Shown piece by piece: positions 7,166 to 15,662 of a stretch of 26,243 bases of DNA. Position 1 is the stretch's first letter, and each line of letters begins with the position of its first letter. The stretch is from Ruthenibacterium sp. Its GTDB lineage: Bacteria > Bacillota > Clostridia > Oscillospirales > Ruminococcaceae. Under the pieces are notes generated by a model. That model was not told where the DNA came from, did not search any database, and saw only the letters and a list, made by a program, of their open reading frames with translations. Made by a program: the position numbers and the translations under genes. The stretch is from assembly GCA_020025255.1 (NCBI GenBank), contig JAHHSK010000027.1, positions 1 through 26,243 of the forward strand. The letters are read 5' to 3'.

Positions 7166-7834
7166 TCAGCGTACGTCTGTCAGGTTCCAGTTTTGTGCAA
7201 GCTCGTGGAAAGCCTCGTTTTTGGCAAGCAGGATCACCTTATCCTGTGCAAGGATCTGCGTATTGCCGCGCGGGATGATCAGTTCGCCGTTGCGCGTGAT
7301 CGAAATGACCACGGCATCCTTGGGGATCACAAGCTCCGCAAGGGTCTTGCCGGCAAAGGGAAAGTTTTCGGAAATATTCACCTCGGTCAGCGAAGCGGTG
7401 CCCGAAGCAAGGCTTAACAGCTGCTGGATCGCAGCGGTTTCCACTTCGCGCTCGATCATATGGGTCAGGTTATCGGTTGCGCTCAAGGCGATATCCACGC
7501 TCAGTGCCTTGAGCACGGCAGCGTTTTTGGGGTTGTTGACGCGCGCAACGGTACGCTGTACATGAAATACCTTTTTGGCAAGCTGACAGATGATCAGGTT
7601 CTGTTCATCCCGGCCGGTAACGGCAACCATGGCGCTGCAATTTTCGATGCCCGCGCTTTTCTGCACCTCGGCAAAGGTGCCATCGCCGCACACAACCGTC
7701 ATATCCAGGCTATCCGCTACTTTTTGGCACATGTGCGGATCGTCTTCGATCAGCACCGGTGTGTGGCCGTGCTCTAAAAATGTTTTGGCAAGATAATAGC
7801 CCACCTTGCCGCCGCCTACAATACATATACGCAT
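7166..7834 (-). CDS. TrkA-family potassium uptake regulatory protein (1)
   Basis: 222 residues with the RCK layout: an N-terminal Rossmann fold (GGGKVG at 7-12, acidic E30 after the second strand, favouring NAD(H)) and a TrkA-C domain from about 135. Such subunits form rings that gate TrkH/KtrB-type potassium channels. ATG start, 37 bases after the second TrkA-type gene. No channel gene (TrkH, TrkG or KtrB) is in the window, so its partner must lie elsewhere. RCK-C domains in Firmicutes can bind c-di-AMP; whether this one does cannot be read from sequence. Confidence 0.9.
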   Translation of the reverse strand: MRICIVGGGKVGYYLAKTFLEHGHTPVLIEDDPHMCQKVADSLDMTVVCGDGTFAEVQKSAGIENCSAMVAVTGRDEQNLIICQLAKKVFHVQRTVARVNNPKNAAVLKALSVDIALSATDNLTHMIEREVETAAIQQLLSLASGTASLTEVNISENFPFAGKTLAELVIPKDAVVISITRNGELIIPRGNTQILAQDKVILLAKNEAFHELAQNWNLTDVR

Positions 7835-7871
7835 GATCGTATCTCCTTATGATGTGAAAATCCGCACGGGA

Positions 7872-8510
7872 TCAATCGGCGATCTCGGCAAAAAGGATCT
7901 TGTCCCCCACGTGCAGCACAGGGTTTTTTACAATAAGCTCTGCGGTGCCGCTGGCATGCAGAACGCCGAAAACCATCATGGATTTGCGCGATGGAACCAC
8001 ATCCGTCAAAGGGCGGTTGATCAGTTCGGGCGGCACTTCCATAGCGGTGAAATTGCTGGTGGAAGAACCGAACAAAAGCCGCTGGTCTTCGGTGATGTTT
8101 TCGTGCAGCAGGCCGGCCAGCAGCCCCTGCGCGGTAAGGTTGGTGCTGCACAGGATGCGCAGGCCGAAATGTTCGGTATACATTTCTTTATGGGAAGGCT
8201 CGGCAACGCGCGTCAAAACGTTTTTTACCCCGAACAGCTGCGAGGCGATCTGGGAAACCATAAGGTTGATGTTGTCATCGTGTGTGACGGCAACCACGGC
8301 GTCACAGGCTTCGATGCCCGCACTGCGCAGCACATCGCCGTCAATGGGAACGCCCGCTACGGCCATACCGGAAAACGGCGGTTCCAGCTCCTGCAAAAGC
8401 GAAAGATTGGCGGCATCCTCATCCAGAACCGAAACATCGTGCCCCAGAAGTTCAAGGGAATGCACCAGCTTACGGCCGACGCGGCCGCATCCGACGATCA
8501 AAATATTCAT
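7872..8510 (-). CDS. TrkA-family potassium uptake regulatory protein (2)
   Basis: 212 residues, same architecture as its neighbour: Rossmann GCGRVG at 7-12, an acidic D30 region (VLDED) for NAD(H), a conserved AVVAVTHDDNIN stretch, and a TrkA-C domain ending LHVGDKILFAEIAD. The two adjacent copies are clearly diverged, which suggests a hetero-oligomeric gating ring rather than a recent duplication. ATG start with GGAGG 6 bases upstream. First gene of the four-gene minus-strand operon. The upstream 226 bases are AT-rich and contain an inverted repeat (8605-8639), but the promoter is not clear. Confidence 0.9.
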   Translation of the reverse strand: MNILIVGCGRVGRKLVHSLELLGHDVSVLDEDAANLSLLQELEPPFSGMAVAGVPIDGDVLRSAGIEACDAVVAVTHDDNINLMVSQIASQLFGVKNVLTRVAEPSHKEMYTEHFGLRILCSTNLTAQGLLAGLLHENITEDQRLLFGSSTSNFTAMEVPPELINRPLTDVVPSRKSMMVFGVLHASGTAELIVKNPVLHVGDKILFAEIAD

Positions 8511-8604
8511 AAAAATCCTCCGAAACCGGCAGCTTGCGCATGTCGGGAATAATGAAGCCCTCGGGCAAAAGAAAAAGAAAATAAGAATACAAAAAGTATA
8601 AAAG

Positions 8605-8639
8605 CTGCTCTAATATACAAAATAGAATAGAAAGAGCAG
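8605..8639. repeat. Inverted repeat upstream of the TrkA operon
   Basis: CTGCTCT (8605-8611) and AGAGCAG (8633-8639) form a perfect 7-bp dyad with a 21-bp AT-rich spacer. On the minus strand a possible -10 (TATACT, 8600-8595) lies just beyond it, though no good -35 is visible. It could be an operator or a transcript hairpin. Confidence 0.4.
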
Positions 8640-8701
8640 AGCCATGGGGTGAAAAAAGCAGTTTTTTAAGCAAAAGGCAAAAATCCACTGCTGCGCCATG
8701 G

Positions 8702-8723
8702 AAAAAAACAAGCCCCGGCGGGC
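8702..8723 (-). terminator. Weak terminator after the Nudix gene
   Basis: On the minus strand GCCC pairs with GGGC around a 4-base loop, followed by TTG and seven T. The stem is short (4 bp), so the call is tentative, but it lies 14 bases past the stop. Confidence 0.35.
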
Positions 8724-8736
8724 GAACGCTTTCAGC

Positions 8737-9282
8737 TTAAAAGCGCCCGGCCTGACGCAGGGCGTGAAGCTTCAGGATGCCCGCCACGGTTTTGGCATCG
8801 GTGATTTCACCCGAAAGAACCTGTTCCACAGCCTGCGAAAACGGCATCGTGAAAACGGAAAGAAATTCATCGGCATCCAAATGCTGCCCGACCGCCGTGA
8901 GATTTTTGGCGGCATACAGATAGATCACTTCGCTGTCATAGCCGCAGGTGGGGATAATGGAACCAAGATCGAAAAAGGCATCGCTGGAAAAGCCCGTTTC
9001 TTCGCTCAGCTCGCGCTTTGCCGCGCACAAGGGGTCTTCCCCTTTTTCCAGTTTGCCCGCGGGAAGCTCGATCAATTCACGCTGCAGGGCATATCGGTAC
9101 TGGCGCACGAGAAAAATTTCATCCTGTTCGTTCAAGGCGGCAATCGCAGCACCGCCGTTGTGGTGCACGATTTCGCGCGTGCTGGTGCGCCCGTTTTCCA
9201 GTTCCACATGATCCAATGTCACACGGATGACACGCCCTTCAAACACCGTTTCACTGGAAAGCTGTTTTTCGTAATGATTCAT
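8737..9282 (-). CDS. Nudix hydrolase (ADP-ribose pyrophosphatase-like)
   Basis: 181 residues. The Nudix box is complete: G76, five residues, E82, seven residues, then RELSEETGF (90-98). This box binds the metals that cleave a nucleoside diphosphate linked to another group. The N-terminal beta domain (VFEGRVIRV...) and LVRQYRYAL segment fit the ADP-ribose/ADP-sugar pyrophosphatase branch (NudF/YqkG). I chose ATG at 9282, which overlaps the stop of the upstream CorC-like gene (ATGA) and has AGGAAGGGA in front. An in-frame start at 9333 would lie deep in the neighbour. Substrate is inferred from family resemblance. Confidence 0.9.
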   Translation of the reverse strand: MNHYEKQLSSETVFEGRVIRVTLDHVELENGRTSTREIVHHNGGAAIAALNEQDEIFLVRQYRYALQRELIELPAGKLEKGEDPLCAAKRELSEETGFSSDAFFDLGSIIPTCGYDSEVIYLYAAKNLTAVGQHLDADEFLSVFTMPFSQAVEQVLSGEITDAKTVAGILKLHALRQAGRF

Positions 9283-10496
9283 ACGTTCCCTTCCTTTCCG
9301 GTGCTGTCGTGCGCATCCGGCAGACGAACACACTTCACTTTTCCCACGCGGCGGTTTTCCACGGCAAGCACGGTAAACAGCAGCCCGCCGTACGCAATGC
9401 AGATATCCTCCCCCGGTGCCGGGATGCGGCCGATGCGGTCGGTGATCAGGCCGCCGACGGTATCGAAATCGGCCTCGCCGTCCTCATCCTCATCGGGCAT
9501 ATCCAAGGAAAAGGCATCGAAGATCTCTTCCAGATCGGCACTGCCGTCGGCAATAAAGCCATCATCGGTGGAAACCAGCATTTCCTCTTCGTTATCGAAT
9601 TCATCCTGGATGTTGCCGACGATCTCTTCCAGAACGTCCTCCATAGTGGCAAGGCCGCTTGTGCCGCCGTATTCATCCACCACCACGGCGATCTGATTGT
9701 GCGTGCGCTTGAAATCGATCAGCAGTTCCCGCGCGCGGCAGGCTTCGGGAACAAACATGGCCGTGCGCATGAAGCGGCTGACCGGCTCGCCGGAAAGCTC
9801 CGGCGAATCCCACAGGGCGAACAGATCCTTTGCATACAGGATGCCCACGATATCATCGAGCGATTTGCAGTACACCGGCAGACGGGAAAAGCCGTTTGCA
9901 AGCGAAATGCGGATCGCCTCGGCGGCGGGGGTATCCTGCTGCAGGCTGACGATCTCGGTTCGGTGCGTCATCACATCCCCGGCAGTCAGTTCATCCAGTT
10001 CGAAAATATTGTTGATCATCTCGCGCTGGCTTTCGTCGATCAGATCCTGCTCTTCCACATCATCCACAAGGGAAAGCACATCCTCGGCCGTGACATCGGA
10101 TTGCGCGGAAATGCCCGCAGAGCGGAACAAAAGCTTTGCGGGAAAACACAGCGGAATGCCGAACACGCATGCAGCGGGAAAGCGCCCGCCGCTTTTCAAA
10201 TGACCCTTTGCGCGCCCCAGGCTGAAAATCAGGATGCATACGGCAAGCATAAGCGCAAGGCACAAAAGCGTCCAGGCGGGGGCGCAGGCAAAAAGCCGCA
10301 GGCAGCTGAAAACAAAAAAGCCGCATACAAACACAAATATGCAGCAGATGCCCGCCATCCGGTCGGAAAAACCAAGGATGCTGTCCTGCTGGCGTTCGGG
10401 TTCGTTTGCGGAGATGATGCCCGCACGCCAGGCAGTGATGCAGGCGCACAGTACGGAAAGGAAAATAAGCGTTGTACTCAGACCATCAGGGTCCAT
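9279..10496 (-). CDS. CorC/HlyC-type CBS-domain membrane protein
   Basis: 405 residues. Hydrophobic N-terminal part (segments about 8-28, 48-70, 74-94 and 108-124), a linker, a CBS pair (about 172-297, containing NGFSRLPVYC and VVVDEYGGTSGLATMEDVLEE), an acidic linker, and the CorC_HlyC domain (about 345-393). The family is tied to magnesium or cobalt efflux and ion homeostasis. The N-terminal half is shorter and more divergent than the usual DUF21/CNNM transporter domain. I chose ATG at 10496 because AAGGAG lies about 10 bases upstream; in-frame sequence before it has no ribosome binding site. Expressed from the minus-strand promoter at 10581-10609 and coupled to the Nudix gene. Confidence 0.86.
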   Translation of the reverse strand: MDPDGLSTTLIFLSVLCACITAWRAGIISANEPERQQDSILGFSDRMAGICCIFVFVCGFFVFSCLRLFACAPAWTLLCLALMLAVCILIFSLGRAKGHLKSGGRFPAACVFGIPLCFPAKLLFRSAGISAQSDVTAEDVLSLVDDVEEQDLIDESQREMINNIFELDELTAGDVMTHRTEIVSLQQDTPAAEAIRISLANGFSRLPVYCKSLDDIVGILYAKDLFALWDSPELSGEPVSRFMRTAMFVPEACRARELLIDFKRTHNQIAVVVDEYGGTSGLATMEDVLEEIVGNIQDEFDNEEEMLVSTDDGFIADGSADLEEIFDAFSLDMPDEDEDGEADFDTVGGLITDRIGRIPAPGEDICIAYGGLLFTVLAVENRRVGKVKCVRLPDAHDSTGKEGNV

Positions 10497-10580
10497 GTGA
10501 AAAAAACTCCTTCTTTCTGCCCTAAGGCGGGGATCCGGCTGCGCACAAGGGCGCACCTATCCCTTTTTATTTTACCTTAT

Positions 10581-10609
10581 AATATATCGGGTTTTGTGCT
10601 GTGTGTCAA
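10581..10609 (-). promoter_or_regulatory. Promoter for the CorC-like/Nudix operon
   Basis: On the minus strand TTGACA (10609-10604), a 17-bp spacer and TATATT (10586-10581). Start near 10574 gives a leader of about 78 bases. Confidence 0.82.
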
Positions 10610-10722
10610 ATCAAAAGCTGTAAAATAAATGTAAAGATTGACGGCAAGCCGTTTTTTTTATGCTAAAAAGAAAAATTTTGCGGACAAAAAAACAAATTCT
10701 GGTAAAAACAGAGAGCGCGTTG

Positions 10723-10751
10723 TTTACTTTCCGTTTCTTTTTTGCTACAAT
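10723..10751 (+). promoter_or_regulatory. Promoter for the pyruvate:ferredoxin oxidoreductase gene
   Basis: TTTACT (10723-10728), 17-bp spacer, TACAAT (10746-10751). Transcription should start near 10758, leaving a leader of about 107 bases. It is divergent from the promoter at 10581-10609. Confidence 0.72.
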
Positions 10752-10809
10752 AAGAACGAGCTGAGCGCGGGATTCTTCGCGGCATAAAACGATGGCCCGC
10801 TCAATACCC

Positions 10810-10834
10810 CTCTGCACCGCCTGTGCGGGCAGAG
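10810..10834 (+). other. Hairpin in the oxidoreductase mRNA leader
   Basis: CTCTGC-a-CCGC pairs with GCGG-GCAGAG around CTGT: 10 bp with one bulged A. It ends about 19 bases before the ribosome binding site. There is no T run, so it may stabilise the mRNA or mark a regulated leader rather than terminate. Confidence 0.6.
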
Positions 10835-10864
10835 AAAATAAAAGAAAGAACCGGAGGAAGAAAA

Positions 10865-13800
10865 ATGCCAAGATCTAAAAAATCTATGGACGGCAACACC
10901 GCTGCGGCTCATGTAGCCTATGCGTACACCGAGGTTGCCGGCATCTATCCCATTACCCCGTCCAGTCCTATGGCGGATCAGGTTGACCAGTGGTCGGCCC
11001 TGCACCAGAAAAACGTCTTCGGTACCGAAGTAAAGGTCGTTGAAATGCAGTCGGAAGCCGGTGCAGCCGGCACCGTTCACGGCTCGCTTGCCGCCGGTGC
11101 GCTGACAACCACGTTCACCGCTTCGCAGGGGCTGCTGCTGATGATCCCGAATATGTACAAGATCGCAGGCGAATTGCTGCCGTGCGTATTTCATGTTTCG
11201 GCGCGTACGGTCGCAAGCCATGCGCTGAATATCTTCGGAGATCATTCCGACGTATACGCATGCCGTCAGACCGGCTTTGCCATGCTGGCAGAATCCAACC
11301 CGCAGGAGGTCATGGATCTTGCACCGGTGGCACATCTTGCCGCAATCGAGGGACGCGTGCCGTTCATCAACTTCTTTGACGGCTTCCGCACCAGCCACGA
11401 GATCCAGAAGATCGAAGTCTGGGATTACGAAGACTTGAAGGAAATGCTCGATATGGATGCCGTCAAGGCCTTCCGCGAACATGCACTCAACCCGGAAAAT
11501 CCGGCAATGCGCGGTTCGCACGAAAACGGCGACGTGTTCTTCCAGCATCGGGAAGCATGCAATAAGTTCTATGACGCCGTTCCCGGCATCGTGGAAAAAT
11601 ATATGGGCAAGATCAATGCAAAGCTCGGCACGAAGTACCAGCTGTTCGAGTACTACGGCGCACCGGATGCCGACCGCGTGATCGTTGCCATGGGTTCGAT
11701 CTGCGATGTAGCAGAAGAAGTGATCGATTACCTGACAGCCAAGGGCGAAAAGGTCGGCCTTGTCAAGGTGCGTCTGTACCGTCCGTTCGCAGCGGATAAG
11801 CTGCTGGCTGCCATTCCGGCCACGGCGAAGAAGATCGCTGTGCTCGACCGCACCAAGGAGCCGGGCGCTCTGGCAGAGCCTTTGCACCTCGACGTTATGG
11901 CTGCATTCCGGGAAGCGGGCCGCGAAGGCACGATCATCGGCGGCCGCTACGGCCTGGGCAGCAAGGATACCCCGCCGGCAAGCGTGTTTGCTGTGTATGA
12001 AGAACTGGCAAAGGATGAGCCGAAGGAACGCTTCACGCTGGGCATCCACGACGATGTCACCTATCTGTCGCTGGAAGAAAAGCCCGCGCCCAACACCGCA
12101 GCCGAAGGCACCGTGGAATGCAAGTTCTGGGGTCTGGGCGGCGACGGCACGGTTGGCGCAAACAAGAACTCCATTAAGATCATCGGTGACCACACCGATA
12201 AATTCATTCAGGCATACTTCCAGTATGACTCGAAAAAAACCGGCGGCATCACGGTCAGCCATTTGCGCTTCGGTGATAAGCCGATCCGTGCCCCGTATTA
12301 TATCAATAAGGCAGACTTCGTTGCATGCCACAACCCCTCTTACGTCATCAAGGGCTACAAAATGGTTCAGGACGTTAAGCCCGGCGGCGTGTTCATGATC
12401 AACTGCCAGTGGACGCCGGAAGAGCTGAATGCGCATATGCCCGCAGAGGCAAAGCGCTATATCGCGGCAAACAACATCCAGCTGTACACCATTAACGCGA
12501 TCGACAAGGCAATCGAAATCGGCCTTGGCAAGCGCACCAACACCATTCTGCAATCCGCATTCTTTGCACTGGCAGGCGTTCTGCCCAAAGAGGATGCGAT
12601 CCGCTTCATGAAGCAGGCAGCCGAAAAATCCTTTGCAAAGAAGGGCCAGAAGATCGTTGAGATGAACTGGGCGGCAATCGATGCCGGCTTTGACGCATTT
12701 GTGAAGATCGATGTTCCGGCGGATTGGGCCGATGCAGTGGATTCCTGCGAAGAAGCCGAGCTGAAGGGCAACCCCGCAACCGTGAAAATGGTTCGCACCC
12801 TTCTGACGCCGATCGATAAAATGGACGGCGACAGCCTGCCGGTTTCGGCATTTATGGATCATGTGGACGGCCAGTTCGAGCAGGGCGCATCCGCTTACGA
12901 AAAGCGCGGCGTAGCCGTCAGCGTTCCGGAATGGGATGTCAATAAGTGCATCCAGTGCAACCAGTGCTCGTTTGTCTGCCCGCATGCAACCATTCGTCCG
13001 TATGCGCTTTCCGCACAGGAAGTTGCTGCGGCGCCGGATGCACTCAAGGCAAAGAAGATGATCGGCAAGGGCTGCGAGGAATATCAGTTCACCATGGCGA
13101 TCAGCCCGCTGGACTGCATGGGCTGCGGCGTGTGTGCCGGGGTTTGCCCTGTCGGCGCACTGACCATGGTTTCCCAGGAAAGCCAGCTGCCGCAGCAGGA
13201 AGTGTTCGACTATGCTGTGGAAAACGTCACCAAGAAGCCCGGCATGATGGCAGAAACCACCGTCAAGGGCTCGCAGTTCAACCAGCCGCTGCTGGAGTTC
13301 TCCGGCTCCTGCGCAGGCTGTGCGGAAACAAGCTATGCACGCCTGATCACCCAGCTGTTCGGCGAACGGATGTATATTTCCAACGCAACGGGATGCTCTT
13401 CGATCTGGGGCGGCCCGGCAGCCACATCGCCGTACACCCGCAACCGTCTTTCCGGCAAGGGCCCCGCATGGGCAAACAGCCTGTTCGAGGATAACGCCGA
13501 GCACGGCTTCGGCATGTATCTGGGCCAGAAGACCATGCGCGAAAACGCAGCAAAGCTTTTGGATGAGCTGGCAGCAGACGCACCGGAAGATATTGCACAA
13601 GCAGCAAAGGAATGGCGCGATACCAAGGAAGACGGCAAGCTGAACGGTGCTGCTACCGATAAGCTGATTGCTGTTTTGGAAGCACACCGCGATCTGCCGC
13701 TTGCAGCAAAGATTCTGGAAAGCAAGCAGTATCTGGCAAAGAAATCCGTGTGGATCTTCGGCGGCGACGGCTGGGCATATGATATCGGCTTCGGCGGTCT

Positions 13801-14395
13801 GGATCATGTTCTGGCATCCGGCGAGGACGTGAATGTTATGGTCTTTGATACGGAAGTATATTCCAACACCGGCGGTCAGGCATCCAAGGCAAGCCAGATG
13901 GGTCAGGTTGCGCAGTTTGCAGCAGCCGGCAAGGCGATCGGCAAAAAGAATCTGGCCGAGATCGCTATGAGCTATGGCTATGTCTACGTTGCACAGATCG
14001 CAATGGGTGCAGATAAAAACCAGACGATCAAGGCGATTGCCGAAGCAGAAAGCTATCACGGCCCGTCGCTGATCATCGGCTATGCTCCGTGTGAAATGCA
14101 TGGTGTCAAGGGCGGCATGACGAACTGCCAGAACGAAATGAAGCGCGCTGTGGATGCCGGTTACTGGCACATGTTCCGCTTCGATCCGCGCAAGAAGGCA
14201 GAAGGAAAGAATCCGTTCACCATTGACAGCAAGGCACCGACAGCGGATTACCGCGAATTTATTGAAAGCGAAACACGTTACAGCCGTTTGCAGCGTGCAT
14301 TCCCGGATCGTGCATCCGATTTGTTCGACAAAGCGGCATCCGCTTCCAAGGATCGTTATGAGTATCTGACGAAGCTGGCAAAGCTGTACGAGTAA
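10865..14395 (+). CDS. nifJ: Pyruvate:ferredoxin (flavodoxin) oxidoreductase
   Basis: 1176 residues, the usual length of the fused single-chain enzyme. It converts pyruvate and CoA to acetyl-CoA and CO2 and reduces ferredoxin in the cytosol. The N-terminal pyrimidine-binding domain begins AYTEVAGIYPITPSSPMAD. An inserted 2[4Fe-4S] ferredoxin domain has cysteines at 695, 698, 701, 705 and 751, 754, 757, 761. The C-terminal TPP domain contains GSCAGCAETSY (proximal cluster ligands) and a GDGWAYDIG ... YSNTGGQ motif near 965-1000. I chose ATG at 10865, since GGAGGAAG lies 6 bases upstream. Monocistronic, with its own promoter and downstream terminator. It is the main oxidative fuel gene of the window, and the ferredoxin at 19410 could accept its electrons. 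Confidence 0.97.
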   Translation: MPRSKKSMDGNTAAAHVAYAYTEVAGIYPITPSSPMADQVDQWSALHQKNVFGTEVKVVEMQSEAGAAGTVHGSLAAGALTTTFTASQGLLLMIPNMYKIAGELLPCVFHVSARTVASHALNIFGDHSDVYACRQTGFAMLAESNPQEVMDLAPVAHLAAIEGRVPFINFFDGFRTSHEIQKIEVWDYEDLKEMLDMDAVKAFREHALNPENPAMRGSHENGDVFFQHREACNKFYDAVPGIVEKYMGKINAKLGTKYQLFEYYGAPDADRVIVAMGSICDVAEEVIDYLTAKGEKVGLVKVRLYRPFAADKLLAAIPATAKKIAVLDRTKEPGALAEPLHLDVMAAFREAGREGTIIGGRYGLGSKDTPPASVFAVYEELAKDEPKERFTLGIHDDVTYLSLEEKPAPNTAAEGTVECKFWGLGGDGTVGANKNSIKIIGDHTDKFIQAYFQYDSKKTGGITVSHLRFGDKPIRAPYYINKADFVACHNPSYVIKGYKMVQDVKPGGVFMINCQWTPEELNAHMPAEAKRYIAANNIQLYTINAIDKAIEIGLGKRTNTILQSAFFALAGVLPKEDAIRFMKQAAEKSFAKKGQKIVEMNWAAIDAGFDAFVKIDVPADWADAVDSCEEAELKGNPATVKMVRTLLTPIDKMDGDSLPVSAFMDHVDGQFEQGASAYEKRGVAVSVPEWDVNKCIQCNQCSFVCPHATIRPYALSAQEVAAAPDALKAKKMIGKGCEEYQFTMAISPLDCMGCGVCAGVCPVGALTMVSQESQLPQQEVFDYAVENVTKKPGMMAETTVKGSQFNQPLLEFSGSCAGCAETSYARLITQLFGERMYISNATGCSSIWGGPAATSPYTRNRLSGKGPAWANSLFEDNAEHGFGMYLGQKTMRENAAKLLDELAADAPEDIAQAAKEWRDTKEDGKLNGAATDKLIAVLEAHRDLPLAAKILESKQYLAKKSVWIFGGDGWAYDIGFGGLDHVLASGEDVNVMVFDTEVYSNTGGQASKASQMGQVAQFAAAGKAIGKKNLAEIAMSYGYVYVAQIAMGADKNQTIKAIAEAESYHGPSLIIGYAPCEMHGVKGGMTNCQNEMKRAVDAGYWHMFRFDPRKKAEGKNPFTIDSKAPTADYREFIESETRYSRLQRAFPDRASDLFDKAASASKDRYEYLTKLAKLYE

Positions 14396-14435
14396 GCCCG
14401 ATTCGCAATTTATTATAGGTAAGGCGTCCCTGTTT

Positions 14436-14488
14436 CGGGCGGGCTGGCCGGTGCGTTCCAAACGGGATGTACGCAAACAGCCCGCCCG
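14436..14488 (+). other. Long-range stem after the oxidoreductase gene
   Basis: CGGGCGGGCTG (14436-14446) pairs perfectly with CAGCCCGCCCG (14478-14488). A second nested stem, TGCGT/ACGCA (14452-14456, 14471-14475), lies inside. It comes 40 bases after the stop and just before the terminator, so it would be in the 3' UTR. Confidence 0.55.
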
Positions 14489-14508
14489 GCAGGGCGGCAA
14501 ATAAGAGC

Positions 14509-14551
14509 AAAACAGGCGATATCGAGGCAGGCCCTTGGTATCGCCTGTTTT
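14509..14551 (+). terminator. Terminator of the oxidoreductase gene
   Basis: AAAACAGGCGATA pairs with TATCGCCTGTTTT (13 bp) around a 17-base loop, ending in a T run. Confidence 0.85.
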
Positions 14552-14729
14552 TATTTACACAAAGCAGCCCAAAGCGCGCAGGGGCAAAACGATTTTCGGC
14601 GGGGCTGCTGCGGCGCAACGCCATGCAGCACGCGAAAGCCGATCCGCGGACAGGCTCGGCGGGGCCTGTTTTCCGGCACAATGGCAGGAATCGAAAAGCA
14701 GCACGGCACAGAAAAGGAGATGTCGGAGC
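14552..14729 (+). other. Leader region before the YitT-family gene
   Basis: No clear promoter was seen. A hairpin (GCTGC with GCAGC, inner GGCG with CGCC, 14604-14629) is readable. The in-frame codons from 14535 look non-coding and lack a ribosome binding site. Confidence 0.4.
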
Positions 14730-15626
14730 ATGAAAAAGGGTTTGAAGCAAAAAAACGCAAAGCAGCACCACTCCAAGCTGGCGGTATGGGCCGTCGATAC
14801 GCTGTACGATCTCATCGGCGGCATTTTGTATTCGATCGGGCTTTATACCTTTGCAAAATCCGGCGAATTTGCACCGGGCGGCGTCAGCGGTCTTGCGCTG
14901 ATCTGCAATCGGCTGTGGCAGATGCCGATCGGTCTGGCAACGCTGCTGATCAATATACCGGTCGTCATTTTGAGCTATAAGGTGCTGGGGCGCAGGTTCC
15001 TGTTGAAAAGCTTTCAAACCATGCTGATTTCCACGCTTTTGATCGACGGGGTCTTCCCTTATACGCCCGAATATACCGGGAACCGTCTGCTTTCGGCGGT
15101 ATTTATGGGCGTGTTTCTGGGCGCGGGGCTTGCATTGATCTATATGCGCGGCTCTTCCACGGGCGGTTCGGATTTTTTAAATGTAACGATCCGCAAGCTG
15201 TGCCCTCGCTTTTCCATGGGGCAGATCGTAATGATGACGGATATCGGCATCATCGGCATCGGCGGCATCGTTTACGGCGATATCGATGCCGTGCTGTATG
15301 GCGTCATCAGCACCTATGTCACGTCACTGGTGATTGATAAGATATTGTATGGCGCGGGCAGCAGCAAACTTGCGCTGATCATTACATCGCAGGGCAAAGC
15401 GGCATCGGAGCTGATCAACCGGGAAATCAAGCGCGGCGCAACGCTTGTCAAGGCCACGGGTGCGTATTCGGGCGAAGACCGCGATTTGGTGCTGTGCGCG
15501 TGCGGCAAGGCGGAAATTGCCAAGGTGCGCGCCGCGGCATATGAGATCGACCCCAATGCGTTTGTTATGATTACCGAAGCAAGCGAAGTGTTTGGGGAAG
15601 GCTTTATGCCGGCCTTGGATGAGTGA
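14730..15626 (+). CDS. YitT family membrane protein
   Basis: 298 residues. A basic N-terminus is followed by about five or six hydrophobic segments (about 26-42, 50-62, 66-85, 97-110, 120-138, 170-205) with the family motifs APGGVSGLA (48-56) and STGGSDFL (143-150). A soluble DUF2179 domain (about 212-290) begins with LALIITSQGKAASELI. The family is widespread in Firmicutes; its function is not established. I chose ATG at 14730, with AAGGAG about 10 bases upstream and the conserved sequence beginning soon after. The 65 in-frame codons before it are outside the family. No terminator with a T run follows; only the hairpin at 15663. Confidence 0.9.
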   Translation: MKKGLKQKNAKQHHSKLAVWAVDTLYDLIGGILYSIGLYTFAKSGEFAPGGVSGLALICNRLWQMPIGLATLLINIPVVILSYKVLGRRFLLKSFQTMLISTLLIDGVFPYTPEYTGNRLLSAVFMGVFLGAGLALIYMRGSSTGGSDFLNVTIRKLCPRFSMGQIVMMTDIGIIGIGGIVYGDIDAVLYGVISTYVTSLVIDKILYGAGSSKLALIITSQGKAASELINREIKRGATLVKATGAYSGEDRDLVLCACGKAEIAKVRAAAYEIDPNAFVMITEASEVFGEGFMPALDE

Positions 15627-15662
15627 TGCGGTTTTCCACAAAAAAGCAAAGAATGTTGAAAA

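Noticed and set aside
8470..8688. 72-codon hydrophobic minus-strand frame upstream of the second TrkA-type gene
   Set aside because: It overlaps the TrkA gene start in another frame and lacks a ribosome binding site; its hydrophobicity reflects AT-rich leader sequence.
10641..10659. ACGG-CAAG-CCGT followed by T8 before the oxidoreductase promoter
   Set aside because: The stem is only 4 bp and no plus-strand gene ends upstream, so it is unlikely to be a functional terminator.
10745..14500. A 1251-codon open frame antisense to the oxidoreductase gene
   Set aside because: It mirrors the codon pattern of the real gene, has no recognisable domain, and the sense strand encodes a complete enzyme.
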